Positions 1 through 9,030 are shown, numbered from the stretch's first letter. The stretch: DNA of 64,000 nt from CAZTHM01 sp041946825 (GCA_041946825.1 JBHGBD010000004.1:124001-188000), one strand, 5' to 3'. The notes: generated by a model from the letters alone, not told the origin. Numbers and translations are program-made.

Positions 1-42
1 AGAGAACAGGCTTACGAAATGCTCGTCCGAGCGTCGAATTGA
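1..42 (+). CDS. possible C-terminal tail of an upstream gene (partial)
   Basis: Frame 1 is open from the window edge and reads REQAYEMLVRASN before a TGA at 40-42. It could be the last codons of a gene that starts outside the window. Thirteen residues are too few to recognise a family or to exclude chance. Nothing else is seen before the M16 peptidase start at 157. Confidence 0.25.
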   Translation, partial: REQAYEMLVRASN

Positions 43-156
43 ATTCAGGTCACGAACCGCACGATGGACCAATTCCGTATATCATGGTGACGCGACTTCG
101 CCGTGTTGAATCGCAATCGTTCATCCAGGTGTGTTATGAGATTCCAAGGAGCAACC

Positions 157-1530
157 ATGAGGTTTCGATGCCTGATCTTTGCAGTGGCGTTCTTGCTGGG
201 CGAGGCGGCGACGAGTGCGGCCCAGCAATCCTGGAGGGTGCCGACGGCCGTGAAGAAGCTCCCGAACGGCCTCATCGTTGTAGTTTCCGAGGACCACTCG
301 GCGCCGACTTTCGGGTTGTGTATCACGTACGGAATCGGCTTCCGGCTGGAGCCTGAGGGGAGGACGGGGTTCGCGCACCTATTCGAGCACATGATGTTCG
401 AGGGCACGCCGGACGCGCCCAAGGGGACTTTCGACCGGGTAATCGAAGGTGGCGGCGGCTCGCTCAACGGGTTCACGAGGTTCGACTTCACTGCCTACTA
501 CGATACCGCCCCCGTCTCGGCGCTCGAACCGGTGCTCTGGCTCGAGGCCGATCGGCTGAAGACACTCGATTTTTCGGAGAAGAATCTCGATAACCAGCGC
601 AATGTTGTTCAGGAGGAAGTCCGCGTTAACGTTCTGAACCAGCCCTACGGCGCATTCTACTGGCTCGACCTGCCGCAGAAGGCTTTCGATCGCTATCCGA
701 ACGCCCACAATTTCTATGGCGACTTCAAGGATCTTGACGCGGCGAAGATCGAAGACGTCAAAGCATTCTTCGACGACTACTACGCGCCGAACAACGCCGT
801 GCTGGCCATCGCCGGAGACCTCCAGCCGGAAGACGCCTTCGCCAAAGTCGAGAAGTACTTCGGCGCGATTCCGTCGCGCCAGGTACCTTCCCGGCCGGAT
901 GTTTCCGAGCCCCCGCAAAACGGCGAGCGCCGCTTCACGCAGGAAGATAGCCTGGCGACGGTTCCGGCGCTGGCGGTGGGCTACCGGATGCCGCCCCGCA
1001 GTTCCCATGAGGCGATTGTCGGCGCCGTAGTTGCCGAAATCCTGCACAACGGCCAGGCGTCGCGGCTCTACCAGGCGCTGGTGAAGGACAAGGAAGTAGC
1101 GCTGGAAGTCTCGGGCGGGGTGAACTGGCCGCTCGGCAACGCCTTCGACTACAACGGACCGGTACTGCTGAGCACATTTATGGTCTACCCGACGAATCGC
1201 AAGGAAAGCGACGTCCTCAGCGCTTACGACGCGGTGATCGCGGACCTGGCGCGCCAAGGCCCGGCGCCAGCGGAGCTCGATCGTATTCGAACGAAAATGC
1301 GTTCCGACTGGTACGCGCAGCTGGAGATTCCCAGCCAGCGCGCGGTGACGCTCGCCTGCACCACCCTCTTCGACGGCAATCCCCAGCGCGTAAACGAAAT
1401 TCCGGATGAGCTGGCGCGCGTGACCGCGGAGGAGATCAAAGCCTTCGCGGCCAAGTATCTCGTGCCCGCCCATCGCACCATCATCAACCGCGTCCCCGCC
1501 GCCAAGAATGCGGAAAAAGGAGGCCTGTGA
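157..1530 (+). CDS. M16 family zinc metallopeptidase, catalytic subunit
   Basis: Secreted or periplasmic pitrilysin-type (M16B) protease of about 457 aa. A hydrophobic signal peptide ends near a TSAAQQ stretch. The inverted zinc motif HLFEH is at residues 74-78 and the third metal ligand lies in the QEEVR segment near 153, giving the usual HxxEH-x76-E spacing. I chose ATG 157 because AAGGAG sits 5 nt upstream and the signal peptide starts there; ATGs at 103 and 136 lack such a site. Its stop overlaps the start of a second M16 gene (TGATG), so the two are translationally coupled. Family members form heterodimers of one catalytic and one non-catalytic chain, and that organisation is seen here. 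Confidence 0.93.
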   Translation: MRFRCLIFAVAFLLGEAATSAAQQSWRVPTAVKKLPNGLIVVVSEDHSAPTFGLCITYGIGFRLEPEGRTGFAHLFEHMMFEGTPDAPKGTFDRVIEGGGGSLNGFTRFDFTAYYDTAPVSALEPVLWLEADRLKTLDFSEKNLDNQRNVVQEEVRVNVLNQPYGAFYWLDLPQKAFDRYPNAHNFYGDFKDLDAAKIEDVKAFFDDYYAPNNAVLAIAGDLQPEDAFAKVEKYFGAIPSRQVPSRPDVSEPPQNGERRFTQEDSLATVPALAVGYRMPPRSSHEAIVGAVVAEILHNGQASRLYQALVKDKEVALEVSGGVNWPLGNAFDYNGPVLLSTFMVYPTNRKESDVLSAYDAVIADLARQGPAPAELDRIRTKMRSDWYAQLEIPSQRAVTLACTTLFDGNPQRVNEIPDELARVTAEEIKAFAAKYLVPAHRTIINRVPAAKNAEKGGL

Positions 1531-2945
1531 TGCTCCGTCGCGCACTCGCAATTTCGCTGATGATTTGGCTCACGTTCGTGGCCGCCTGGTCGGCGGAAGA
1601 GAAGCCGCTTCCCAAGGATTTGCCGCCGTACGGGGCGCTCAAGCCCTTTGCGGCCCCGCAAGCCACGGAGCGGAAACTCCCCAACGGCCTCTCGCTGCGG
1701 CTGGTTCCGCGGCGCGATTTCCCCAAGGTGGCGTTTGCAGTGGCAATTCGTGGCGGGCTTGCTGTCGATCCCAAAGATCGCCCGGGCCTCTCGGAGCTGA
1801 TCGTTGCCGTGGTCGATCAGGGCACCAAGACGCGCAACGCCCGGCAAATCGCCGAAGCCATTCAAGCCGCGGGGGGCGACCTCTCGGGCAACGCGCGCGC
1901 CGATTCGATCCTGGTTGCCACCAGCGTGCTTTCCGAGAAGGTGGAAGCGGGCCTGGCGGTGCTGGCCGACATCCTCGAGAACGCGACCTTCCCCGACAGC
2001 GAAGTCGAGCTCGCCAAGCGCAACGCCTCCGACCGGCTGCGCTCGCAGGAAGCCGACCCGTTTTTTCTCGCCAGCCGCGCGCTCTCTAAAGTGGTTTTCG
2101 GCGAGCATCCCTATAGCGTGATTTCGCCGACGCAGGATTCGATCTCGCAGACCACCGCCGCCGAATTGCGCACCGAATACGCGCGCCGGTTTCGCCCCGA
2201 CCAGGCGGTGCTGGTCGCGGTCGGGGATTTTGACGTTGCGAAGATGGAGGCGATGGTCCAATCGGCGCTGAGCGGATGGAAAACTCCGCCCGAAGCGCCC
2301 GTCGCTCTCCCGGAGAAGCCGACTGAAGCCGCGCCGCACGCGGGATTTTTCGTCGCGCGCCCCGGCTCCGTGCAGACCACGCTCGCGGTGGGCAGCCTGG
2401 GTCCGACGCGCGGCCAGCCCGACTTCGCGCCCGCGCAAGTTGCGAATGCCATCTACGGCGGCATGTTCGGCTCGCGCTTGACGCGCAACATCCGCGAGGA
2501 CAAGGGCTATACCTACTCGCCGTTTACGTTCCTCAATCCGCGCCGCAGCGTGTCGGTGTTCCAGAGCTGGGCGGCAGTCCGCAACGAAGTTACGGGCGCC
2601 ACGCTCAACGAAATCGACTACGAGCTCAACCGCATGGCCACCACCGCGCCGTCGAAGAATGAAGTCGAAGACGCCGAGCGTTTCCTGATCGGCAACCGCG
2701 CCCTCGAGCTCCAGTCGGGCGACGAAGTGGCGCGCGAGCTCGCCAGCCTCTGGGTGTTTGGATTGCCCTCGGAGGAATTGGGCCGGGAGAGCGAGCGGAT
2801 TCAGAAGGTCACGGCCCCGGATGTCGAAGCGGCCGGAAAGAAATACTTCGCCGCCGCGCGCCAAGCCGTCGTCGCCGTCGGCGAAGAGAAAGTCGTGAAG
2901 GAGGAACTCGCGCCGTTCGGGATTACGATCTCTCCCGCACCGTAG
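1530..2945 (+). CDS. M16 family peptidase-like, non-catalytic subunit
   Basis: 471-aa partner of the preceding peptidase, with its own signal peptide. Where active members carry HxxEH this protein reads LSELIVAVVDQGT, so the zinc site is gone. The C-terminal half keeps the substrate-binding signature with the TRNIREDKGYTYS segment (Arg and Tyr), typical of the subunit that holds the peptide. The start ATG 1530 overlaps the upstream TGA; an AAAAAGGAGG Shine-Dalgarno ends 6 nt before it. A GTG at 1527 is possible but too close to the ribosome site. I infer a two-subunit secreted protease of the mitochondrial processing peptidase type. Confidence 0.92.
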   Translation: MLRRALAISLMIWLTFVAAWSAEEKPLPKDLPPYGALKPFAAPQATERKLPNGLSLRLVPRRDFPKVAFAVAIRGGLAVDPKDRPGLSELIVAVVDQGTKTRNARQIAEAIQAAGGDLSGNARADSILVATSVLSEKVEAGLAVLADILENATFPDSEVELAKRNASDRLRSQEADPFFLASRALSKVVFGEHPYSVISPTQDSISQTTAAELRTEYARRFRPDQAVLVAVGDFDVAKMEAMVQSALSGWKTPPEAPVALPEKPTEAAPHAGFFVARPGSVQTTLAVGSLGPTRGQPDFAPAQVANAIYGGMFGSRLTRNIREDKGYTYSPFTFLNPRRSVSVFQSWAAVRNEVTGATLNEIDYELNRMATTAPSKNEVEDAERFLIGNRALELQSGDEVARELASLWVFGLPSEELGRESERIQKVTAPDVEAAGKKYFAAARQAVVAVGEEKVVKEELAPFGITISPAP

Positions 2946-2975
2946 AAACCGCGACCTCGCTCGCGCTCGACCGGC

Positions 2976-4619
2976 TTACAGATCTTCGACACGAAGTGCG
3001 AGGTCGGCGTTTCGCCAAGCGGCTTCGAATTGGCGGCGCACGAAGTCCGCGTCGGTGAGTTTCTTCTGAGCCTTCAGGCTCTCCATCAGCCCAAAGAGCG
3101 AGCGCGGATTACGCGGGTTCCGCTCGAGGTCTGCACGGAAGACTCTTTCCGCCTCAGCGCTTTGCCCGTCGCGAAGCAACTCGCCCCCCAACGATTCGCG
3201 CACGGGGTAGTACCATTCCGGAGGCTCGCCGTAGTTAAGCGAGTCCTCGATCTCGACAGCCTTCCTCCAATGGTCGATGGCGAGCTTGCGGTCGCCCTCC
3301 GCGGCGGCCATGCGCGCGTCGAGGCTCGCTCCCGCCAGCGCCAGAAATGTTCGCGCCTTATTGAAATACGCGCTGAACTCCGCTTCCGGCGGAGTCTGGC
3401 TTTCGATCGCGGCGAGTTCCTGGCGCTCGCGCTGCGCGGCGCTGACGTCTCCCTTCGCCGCGTGCGCCACACCACGCGCGAAATGCCAGAGGCCAGTGGT
3501 CGTGGTCCAGCGCCCGTCCGGGGCGGGCGACTTGAGGATCTCGTCCCAGCGTTGGAAGCGGAGCAGAACGAAAGTGGTGGTGGGTAAATAGAACTCGCCC
3601 ATGGGCATCTGCTCGACGCCCCGCGAGACGTGGGCCACCAAATCGTCGGCGGCCTTTCTGGCGTCGGCGTATCGCCCTTCGGCCATGTAACCATGCGCCA
3701 GGAAATGCAGGTTGTGGGCGTAATACATCAGGTCGTACGCGCTGCCCTCGGTGCCGGTGGCGCGCAAATACTGCCGGTCAGCTTCGGCGGCGCGCACATT
3801 GGCGGTGACCACGCCGCCGTAGTCGCCGGTGCGCATGTAAATGTGCCCGGGCATGTGCACCAAGTGACCGGCGCCGGGAACGAGCGTCTCCAGGCGCTTC
3901 GCGCTGGCGAGAGCCTTTTCGGGATGCGGCGAGGCCTCGATGGCGTGGATGTAATAGTGATTTGCTCCGGGATGGTTCGGCTCGCGGCGCAGAACCGACT
4001 CGAGCACGTCAAGGATTTCCTGGGTTCCGGGCGCGGGCTTGCCGTCATTTGTCCACAATCGCCAGGGGTTCAAGTCCATCATGCTCTCGGCATAGAGCGT
4101 GGCGGCGTCGAGGTCATCAGGAAAGCGCTCGACCAGCGCCTTCATCGCGTCCTTGTAAGCGACCTGGAGGTTCATCGCGTCGGCTTTGGGATCACTGGAA
4201 TAGCGCTTGGCCAAAGCCTCGACGTAGGCACGCTCGTTCTCCGGGGCATTCGCCGCCAACGCCAGGGCCTTCTGTAGAGCCGCATACGCCCGCTTGTGCT
4301 GGGCCTCATCCATCGGCATGTTGATGTTGGGGCCGAGCGCGAGGGCGATCCCCCACCACGGCATGGGAGATTGCGGGTCCAGTTGGGCGGCGCGCTCGAA
4401 CGACCGAACGGCTTCGTCGTGGTTGAACCCGAAAATCAGCGTCAGGCCCTGGTCGAAGAATCGTTGAGCTTCGGGATTCCTGGTCAAAATGGGATGATGG
4501 TGTTGCCCCATCCCCGCCAACAGGCTCGCCGGTTTCGCCGGTGCGGCGCCATGATGCTCCTGAGCTGGCGCTGCCTGAACGCCCACAAAGAAGACGAGAA
4601 GCCCCACCCACTGCTTCAT
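2976..4619 (-). CDS. secreted tetratricopeptide-repeat protein
   Basis: 547-aa protein with a signal peptide (cleavage probably after VQAAPA) and then repeated helical pairs of TPR type, for example around residues 48-80 where the text reads AQRFFDQGLTLIFGF and AVRSFERAAQLDP. No catalytic motif was found. His-rich stretches occur just after the signal (EHHG, GQHHH). The ATG at 4619 has AGGAG 8 nt upstream. The gene is convergent with the M16 pair. Role unknown; TPR proteins of this kind act as periplasmic scaffolds. Function beyond the repeats is not claimed. Confidence 0.8.
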   Translation of the reverse strand: MKQWVGLLVFFVGVQAAPAQEHHGAAPAKPASLLAGMGQHHHPILTRNPEAQRFFDQGLTLIFGFNHDEAVRSFERAAQLDPQSPMPWWGIALALGPNINMPMDEAQHKRAYAALQKALALAANAPENERAYVEALAKRYSSDPKADAMNLQVAYKDAMKALVERFPDDLDAATLYAESMMDLNPWRLWTNDGKPAPGTQEILDVLESVLRREPNHPGANHYYIHAIEASPHPEKALASAKRLETLVPGAGHLVHMPGHIYMRTGDYGGVVTANVRAAEADRQYLRATGTEGSAYDLMYYAHNLHFLAHGYMAEGRYADARKAADDLVAHVSRGVEQMPMGEFYLPTTTFVLLRFQRWDEILKSPAPDGRWTTTTGLWHFARGVAHAAKGDVSAAQRERQELAAIESQTPPEAEFSAYFNKARTFLALAGASLDARMAAAEGDRKLAIDHWRKAVEIEDSLNYGEPPEWYYPVRESLGGELLRDGQSAEAERVFRADLERNPRNPRSLFGLMESLKAQKKLTDADFVRRQFEAAWRNADLALRVEDL

Positions 4620-4737
4620 TGCGCTGCTCCTGATTCTGAGAAGTTAAGCCCGTTGGAATTCTAAAGGGGAGAGCCCGAGACGGTCAATGCGCACGAAGCA
4701 GTGTGAGCTTCGGGCCGCGATTGTCATGTCGCAATGG

Positions 4738-5070
4738 CTAAGGACTGGGAACGGGCTGTGGTGAGGTGGACGGGGCAGGGTTCGCGGCGGGCGCCACCTC
4801 CGATTCCTGGGGCATGACGATCCAGGCCACGATATAGGCAATGAACCCCCACCCGCCGAAGAAAATCAGAGCGACCCAGAGCAGGCGAACGAGCGTAGGA
4901 TCCACTTCCAGGTAGTCAGCAAAACCTCCGCAGACCCCGGCGATCTTCTTGTCGCGCCGTGAGAGGGCCAGCTTCTTCTGCACCCTAACAGGGGTGTACA
5001 TGGCCGCACCGCAATGGCAGCAAAAATTGACTTTCTGCTGATATTCATTTCCACACTGTGGGCAAAACAT
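4738..5070 (-). CDS. zinc-ribbon plus PspC domain membrane protein
   Basis: 110-aa protein. Residues 1-22 hold a zinc ribbon (CPQC and, after 13 residues, CHC). A PspC domain follows (residues about 36-90) with the KKIAGVCGGFADYLEVDP signature and a hydrophobic membrane segment ending in AWIVMP; the tail is Pro/Ala-rich. ATG 5070 was chosen because GGAGGTGG lies just upstream; the reading frame stays open further upstream but that part has no domain. PspC proteins belong to the envelope-stress (phage shock) response. The pspA-like gene of this window lies 45 kb away, so they are not one operon. Confidence 0.85.
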   Translation of the reverse strand: MFCPQCGNEYQQKVNFCCHCGAAMYTPVRVQKKLALSRRDKKIAGVCGGFADYLEVDPTLVRLLWVALIFFGGWGFIAYIVAWIVMPQESEVAPAANPAPSTSPQPVPSP

Positions 5071-5260
5071 AGCTCCACCTCCGCAAACTTCACTTCTGAA
5101 TCCTCTTACGAAGGCGGCAGGGAAAAAGTTCCACGGAGGGCAGACAATGAATTCCGGTCGTGGACGCGTGTTTTGGCGTAAAATGCCTTTGTTCAGGAAA
5201 CTCTGAGTCTTGTTTGGAGCGTCGGATAGGCAGTCCCGTTTTGTTGGGGAGCCGAAACTA

Positions 5261-6247
5261 ATGGTTCGGAGGCCGCGAGTACCTTTCAAGGTTTTCGCGC
5301 GAGGTAGTTCCTTGCGCCGGCGGGTTGCCTCGAGCCTGGCAATCGTCCGCTTGATTCTCGTCCCGGTCATCCTGCTTTCCATCTACTACCTCATTGTTAT
5401 GGCGCGGACCCTCGACCGCATTGTGAGCGTGGACGCCCCAGTAGCCAGCATGGCCCAACAAATGTCCATCCAGATGCTCGATGCGCGCCGCGCCGAAAAA
5501 AACTACATCCTGCTGCATACGACCGAAGACCTGGAGGCCAACCGTCAAGCGCTCTCCCGCCTGGAGCAGACCCTGGCCGCGTGTGAAGAGCTCCAGCCGG
5601 ATGAAAAACCCAACCTCGAAAGGATCCAGAGCGAGGTCCGCTTCTACCGCGAGCGTTTCCACGAGGTTGTAGGTCGCATGGGACAGCCCGTGCAGGCGCC
5701 GCTGACGAGGATTCAGGAAGTGGTGCGGGCGTACGAAAAGGACCTGGACGACCTGCTGAAACGCTCGCCCGGCCGGAGTCACGGCGAACTTGTGGATGAG
5801 CTGCGCACGCGGGTTGGGTCATTCGACGCGCAGATTACGGCCTCCCTCGCCACCGAAGACCCCACGTTGCGGCAGGCGACGGCGGACCTCCGGACCTCCA
5901 GCGACGAAATCATGCGCTTGGCAGGCCAACTTGAGAAACGAAGCTGGGAACGCGTGCAGCACAGCCATGAGCAGGCTGGAGCGCTGGTTCGCCGGGCCGA
6001 GTGGGTGCTGATTACCGTCTCGGCTCTGACGTTGATTCTGAGCGTCTGGGTGAGCTTCGTATTGCCGCGCACGGTGGTGAAGCCGCTCGTAGATCTCAAG
6101 GCTGCTGTCGACCAGGCCGCAGCGGGTGATTACGAAATTGAGTTTGATGTTGAAGGAGAGGCGGAAGTCGTCCAGCTGGCGGAAAGCGTTCGCAATCTAA
6201 TCGACCACGTTCGCGAAAAGAAAGACCATCTCGTCAACAAGTCGTAG
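5261..6247 (+). CDS. membrane sensor with HAMP domain and no output domain
   Basis: 328-aa protein. A basic N-terminus is followed by a first membrane segment (about residues 30-48), a helical extracytoplasmic region of four-helix-bundle type rich in Glu/Arg, a second membrane segment (about 255-275, ending near SFVLPRTVVKPL) and a HAMP domain with the ADQAAAGDYEIEF-type connector. The protein ends right after HAMP; no kinase, methyl-accepting or cyclase domain follows in any frame. ATG 5261 has GGGGAG upstream; an upstream TTG at 5210 is less likely. It may act through a separate partner or be a truncated receptor. Confidence 0.75.
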   Translation: MVRRPRVPFKVFARGSSLRRRVASSLAIVRLILVPVILLSIYYLIVMARTLDRIVSVDAPVASMAQQMSIQMLDARRAEKNYILLHTTEDLEANRQALSRLEQTLAACEELQPDEKPNLERIQSEVRFYRERFHEVVGRMGQPVQAPLTRIQEVVRAYEKDLDDLLKRSPGRSHGELVDELRTRVGSFDAQITASLATEDPTLRQATADLRTSSDEIMRLAGQLEKRSWERVQHSHEQAGALVRRAEWVLITVSALTLILSVWVSFVLPRTVVKPLVDLKAAVDQAAAGDYEIEFDVEGEAEVVQLAESVRNLIDHVREKKDHLVNKS

Positions 6248-6327
6248 CAGGCGCCGGGAATCGGCGATTCGCCCCCTGGAACCATGCGCGAAAATACGGT
6301 AGGCTTCTAAATATAAGGAGACATCCT

Positions 6328-6798
6328 ATGAAGGGAAAACCCGAGGTCATCGAAGTCCTGTCCAAGATGCTGAAGGAAGAGCTGGGCGCGCTGAACCAGT
6401 ACATGTTGCACGCCGAGATGCAGAATAACTGGGGCTACAAGCGCCTCTATGCCGTCACCAAGAAACAGGCCATCGGCGAGATGAAACACGCCGAGGAGTT
6501 GATCGAGCGAATCCTGTTTCTGGAGGGAATCCCCAACCTGGCGGACCTGCCGAAGCTGAATATCGGCAAGGACGTGAAACAGCAGTTGACCAACGATTTG
6601 AACCTCGAGAAAAACGCGGTAGCTGAATATAACGCCGCCGTCGCCGCGGCCCGCAAGGCCGGTGATAACGTCTCCGCCGACCTGCTCGACGAGCTTCTCC
6701 ATGACGAAGAGGAGCACGTCGATCAGCTCGAAACACAACTCTCTCTCATCGAGCAACTGGGGCTCGAGAATTATCTCGCCCAACAGATGAAGGAATAG
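6328..6798 (+). CDS. bfr: bacterioferritin
   Basis: 156-aa haem-containing ferritin that oxidises and stores iron in a 24-subunit cytoplasmic shell. All ferroxidase ligands are present at the canonical numbers: E18, E51, H54, E94, E127 and H130. The haem-binding Met52 is also present. Length matches the family. AAGGAG lies 6-7 nt before the ATG. Monocistronic: a 9-bp hairpin follows (6828-6853) and the next gene is on the other strand. Confidence 0.97.
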   Translation: MKGKPEVIEVLSKMLKEELGALNQYMLHAEMQNNWGYKRLYAVTKKQAIGEMKHAEELIERILFLEGIPNLADLPKLNIGKDVKQQLTNDLNLEKNAVAEYNAAVAAARKAGDNVSADLLDELLHDEEEHVDQLETQLSLIEQLGLENYLAQQMKE

Positions 6799-6827
6799 CC
6801 CGCCGAAAGTGAATGCGGTGCAGGATG

Positions 6828-6853
6828 CGGCGGAGCGGATTCAGGCTCCGCCG
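6828..6853. repeat. hairpin between convergent genes
   Basis: Perfect 9-bp inverted repeat CGGCGGAGC / GCTCCGCCG with an 8-nt loop, between bfr (+) and the glycosidase-like gene (-). No T-run follows on either strand, so it may block transcription only weakly or act as an mRNA 3'-end stabiliser. Confidence 0.6.
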
Positions 6854-6900
6854 TGCCTGCCTCAACTCTTTGTGGGATTCCACCCCAAGCTGCGAAGTCG

Positions 6901-7956
6901 TCATCGGCCTGCGAAGGTTCTCACGGCAGGCTTGGCACTCCCGTCGGCACGAAACAGACCATAGCCATCCTCGGGGTTCGATCTATCGTCTCCCGCATCC
7001 TGCAACTCGTACCAGAACACCCTGGTAACCTGAGGGTATCGCATGACGATTGAAAACACTTGTGCTACGCGACTTGCTTGGGTCGTTTCGTCCACGCTAT
7101 TACCGTCCCCGGAGGTGTACCATCCGATCTCCGTAATCCAAATCTGCTTCGCGGTGTCCCCGTGGTCTTCCATCACACGCCAGATTCTTTCGATGGAGCC
7201 GGGGAGATAGCTCTCCGGCGGCTGTTGTTGATTGTAAGGATGAATCGCTACGATGTCGAAATAGTCTCTACCTCCGGCACCGTACACGGCGCTGAGGAAA
7301 TCTTCCGGCAGGATGACGTCCGTCCAGCCACCACCCGACGCGAGACCGCCCAGGACAACGGTGCATTGAGGATTGGCCTCCTTGGCGGCAATGTACGTGG
7401 CTTTCAGCAACGTCGTATACCGTGCAGGATCAGGGTACGGACGCCAAAAACACCAGAGATTCTGCTCGTTCCAAACCTCCCAGTACTTGACCTGTGGGTA
7501 GCGCGATATAACCGCTCTTGTGTAGGCCGCGAATTCCTCGACACTGCTGGGAGGGAAAAACAGACCTTCTTCGAAGGCCGTAGGGCCTGAGGTGGACCAC
7601 TGGGTCGAGTAGCCGAGGATGCCAAGGAGACTGATATTATTCGATTCCGCCAGCGCCACGAAGGGATCATTGTACGGGAGGTTCCATTGGTCACGAGTTG
7701 GCTGCACGTCTTTCCAATAGAAGGGCATTCGCACCGGAAATTCGCCCCGTGCAGAAAGCTGCCGGATAAGATTCAGGTCTTGAGCCCTTATCGTAAAATG
7801 ATTGATGCCCTTTAGACTCGCCGGGATATCCGAAGGAACCTCGACGCGTTGAGGATCGTTTCCGATTGGCCCGCCACACGAGCTGCCCACGAGCAAGCTG
7901 ACAATGAGCAGTAAGCGAGGTGGTGAGAGAGAACGGTGACTGGCGAGAGCTGACAT
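6901..7956 (-). CDS. GH-A clan glycoside-hydrolase-like lipoprotein
   Basis: 351-aa exported protein. A hydrophobic segment followed by GSSC (Cys27) suggests lipoprotein processing, although the -1 and -3 residues are not ideal for a lipobox. The TIM-barrel shows the two clan GH-A catalytic sites: WNE with Glu164 as acid/base and WITEIGW with Glu276 as nucleophile. An IHPYN motif is near 239. Overall it resembles GH39/GH5-like enzymes; substrate cannot be assigned. It stands alone, so no polysaccharide locus helps. Confidence 0.78.
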   Translation of the reverse strand: MSALASHRSLSPPRLLLIVSLLVGSSCGGPIGNDPQRVEVPSDIPASLKGINHFTIRAQDLNLIRQLSARGEFPVRMPFYWKDVQPTRDQWNLPYNDPFVALAESNNISLLGILGYSTQWSTSGPTAFEEGLFFPPSSVEEFAAYTRAVISRYPQVKYWEVWNEQNLWCFWRPYPDPARYTTLLKATYIAAKEANPQCTVVLGGLASGGGWTDVILPEDFLSAVYGAGGRDYFDIVAIHPYNQQQPPESYLPGSIERIWRVMEDHGDTAKQIWITEIGWYTSGDGNSVDETTQASRVAQVFSIVMRYPQVTRVFWYELQDAGDDRSNPEDGYGLFRADGSAKPAVRTFAGR

Positions 7957-8248
7957 CTTGGCACAGCCGGATTGCGCACGTGGTGGAGAGGACTTGAGGG
8001 AAAATCCACGGTGGCGTGTGCGGCTGGATTGTCGGGTGCACGTTTGTGTCCAGGAAAAGCGGCGTCCGCGGGCGCAGAGGCCACTTACAGTATATATCGG
8101 TCATATTGTCTAAGCTGTTATGAATCGGGAGACGCAAAACGTCGTAATCGGAGGATGCCAGTAGACAAAATGCCCGTAAAGCGGGCCCGTCAAGGAAGGT
8201 ATATGTCGCTGGCGGACAGATGAGATGCGAACCGCGAAGCGCGGGCCT
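7957..8248. other. gene-free stretch upstream of the glycosidase gene
   Basis: About 290 bases without a credible gene. An AT-rich patch at about 8091-8121 (contains GTATATATCGG) is the best candidate promoter area for the leftward glycosidase gene. The stretch ends at the stop codon of the rtcB 3'-end remnant. Confidence 0.4.
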
Positions 8249-8284
8249 CTATCCTTTGATCACTCCAATCGGCCTTAGGCGCGC
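8249..8284 (-). pseudogene. second, diverged copy of the rtcB 3' end
   Basis: On the minus strand these 36 bases translate as ARLRPIGVIKG plus TAG. The true rtcB ends ARLKPIGVIKG plus TAG (9031-9066). The two stretches match at 31 of 36 bases with a 15-base exact core, and differences fall at third codon positions or give Lys/Arg. The copy is cut off from any rtcB body; it borders the stop of the PIN toxin. This is a remnant of an rtcB relative flanking the toxin-antitoxin cassette. Confidence 0.8.
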
Positions 8285-8291
8285 TGCGTTT

Positions 8292-8702
8292 TCATGCGGA
8301 GGCGAGCGCGAGTCGCCGGATTCCAGGAATCCGGTCAAAATCCGGATCAACGCTCGCAACGGTCGCCAAGCCGTTGCGCAACATGGTCGCTGCGTGGACG
8401 GCATCCCGTATCGATAAGCCGGAGTGGTGTTCGAGCAGGCGAAGGGCCTCCCTCATATCGTCCACTGTCACCGGTAGCATGTCGGGGAAAAGGGCCTCAA
8501 TGGAACGAGCCAGCACAAGAGCCTCCCTTCTCCGGCCCCGCCGTGTCAGCACATAGAGGATCTCCTGCACGACTTCGGTGTTGACGGTGGCTTCGAGGGA
8601 ACCATTTGCCACACGGCGCAGAAGGCGAGCGCAGGCGTCGCGCTCAGGATGTGCTCGGCCGGCTGCGTAGAGGAAAATATTCGTATCAAGAAATACGCGC
8701 AT
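8292..8702 (-). CDS. PIN-domain toxin (VapC-like)
   Basis: 136-aa PIN-domain ribonuclease-like protein. It opens with FLDTN, whose Asp is the first metal ligand; the TEVVQEIL segment gives the conserved Glu, and IRDAVHAA and SVDPDFDRI carry the later Asp residues. VapC toxins cleave tRNA or rRNA and are held inactive by the partner antitoxin. ATG 8702 was chosen because the protein then starts MRVFLDTN as in the family; a TTG at 8714 is unlikely. It overlaps the antitoxin gene by 17 nt, the usual coupling for such pairs. Confidence 0.88.
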   Translation of the reverse strand: MRVFLDTNIFLYAAGRAHPERDACARLLRRVANGSLEATVNTEVVQEILYVLTRRGRRREALVLARSIEALFPDMLPVTVDDMREALRLLEHHSGLSIRDAVHAATMLRNGLATVASVDPDFDRIPGIRRLALASA

Positions 8703-8934
8703 GGGCGGCCTCAATCTCCTTGCGAGCGTGGCTCCAACTGATTGTTGGAAGGTTCATCCGCAGGATCGCTTCGACGATGGCTTTGCGGTCGGAGTTCTGC
8801 GGTTTCAAATAAGTCGCTCGCACGGCGTTTCGAACAAGCTCACCGACTGAGGTCTTCTTGCGCCGCGCCAGTTCCCTGAGCCGCCGAAATTCTTCGGGAT
8901 TCATCAGGATCTGGGTTCGTCGCGTGGTATTCAT
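8686..8934 (-). CDS. RHH-type antitoxin of the PIN toxin
   Basis: 82-aa small basic protein. The N-terminal half (TRRTQILMNPEEFRRLRELA and following) fits a ribbon-helix-helix DNA-binding fold and the C-terminal part would wrap the toxin. It lies immediately upstream of the PIN gene and overlaps it. ATG 8934 has GGAAGGGA about 8 nt upstream. The promoter at 8974-9003 carries two palindromes fitting autoregulation by an RHH dimer. Confidence 0.82.
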   Translation of the reverse strand: MNTTRRTQILMNPEEFRRLRELARRKKTSVGELVRNAVRATYLKPQNSDRKAIVEAILRMNLPTISWSHARKEIEAAHARIS

Positions 8935-8955
8935 GACTCTGATCCCTTCCAATTA

Positions 8956-9003
8956 CACATGTGCATAGGTATGAGCATATGCCTCCGGGAATTCACAAGT
9001 CAA
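8956..9003 (-). promoter_or_regulatory. promoter and probable operator of the toxin-antitoxin pair
   Basis: On the minus strand TTGACT (9003-8998), an 18-nt spacer and TATGCT (8979-8974) form a sigma-70-like promoter. Two short palindromes, GCATATGC (8975-8982) and CACATGTG (8956-8963), overlap and follow the -10 with centres about 19 bp apart. Their position fits repression by the RHH antitoxin. Confidence 0.6.
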
Positions 9004-9030
9004 GCCGCGGCGGCCGCTTGCGCCGCTTCT

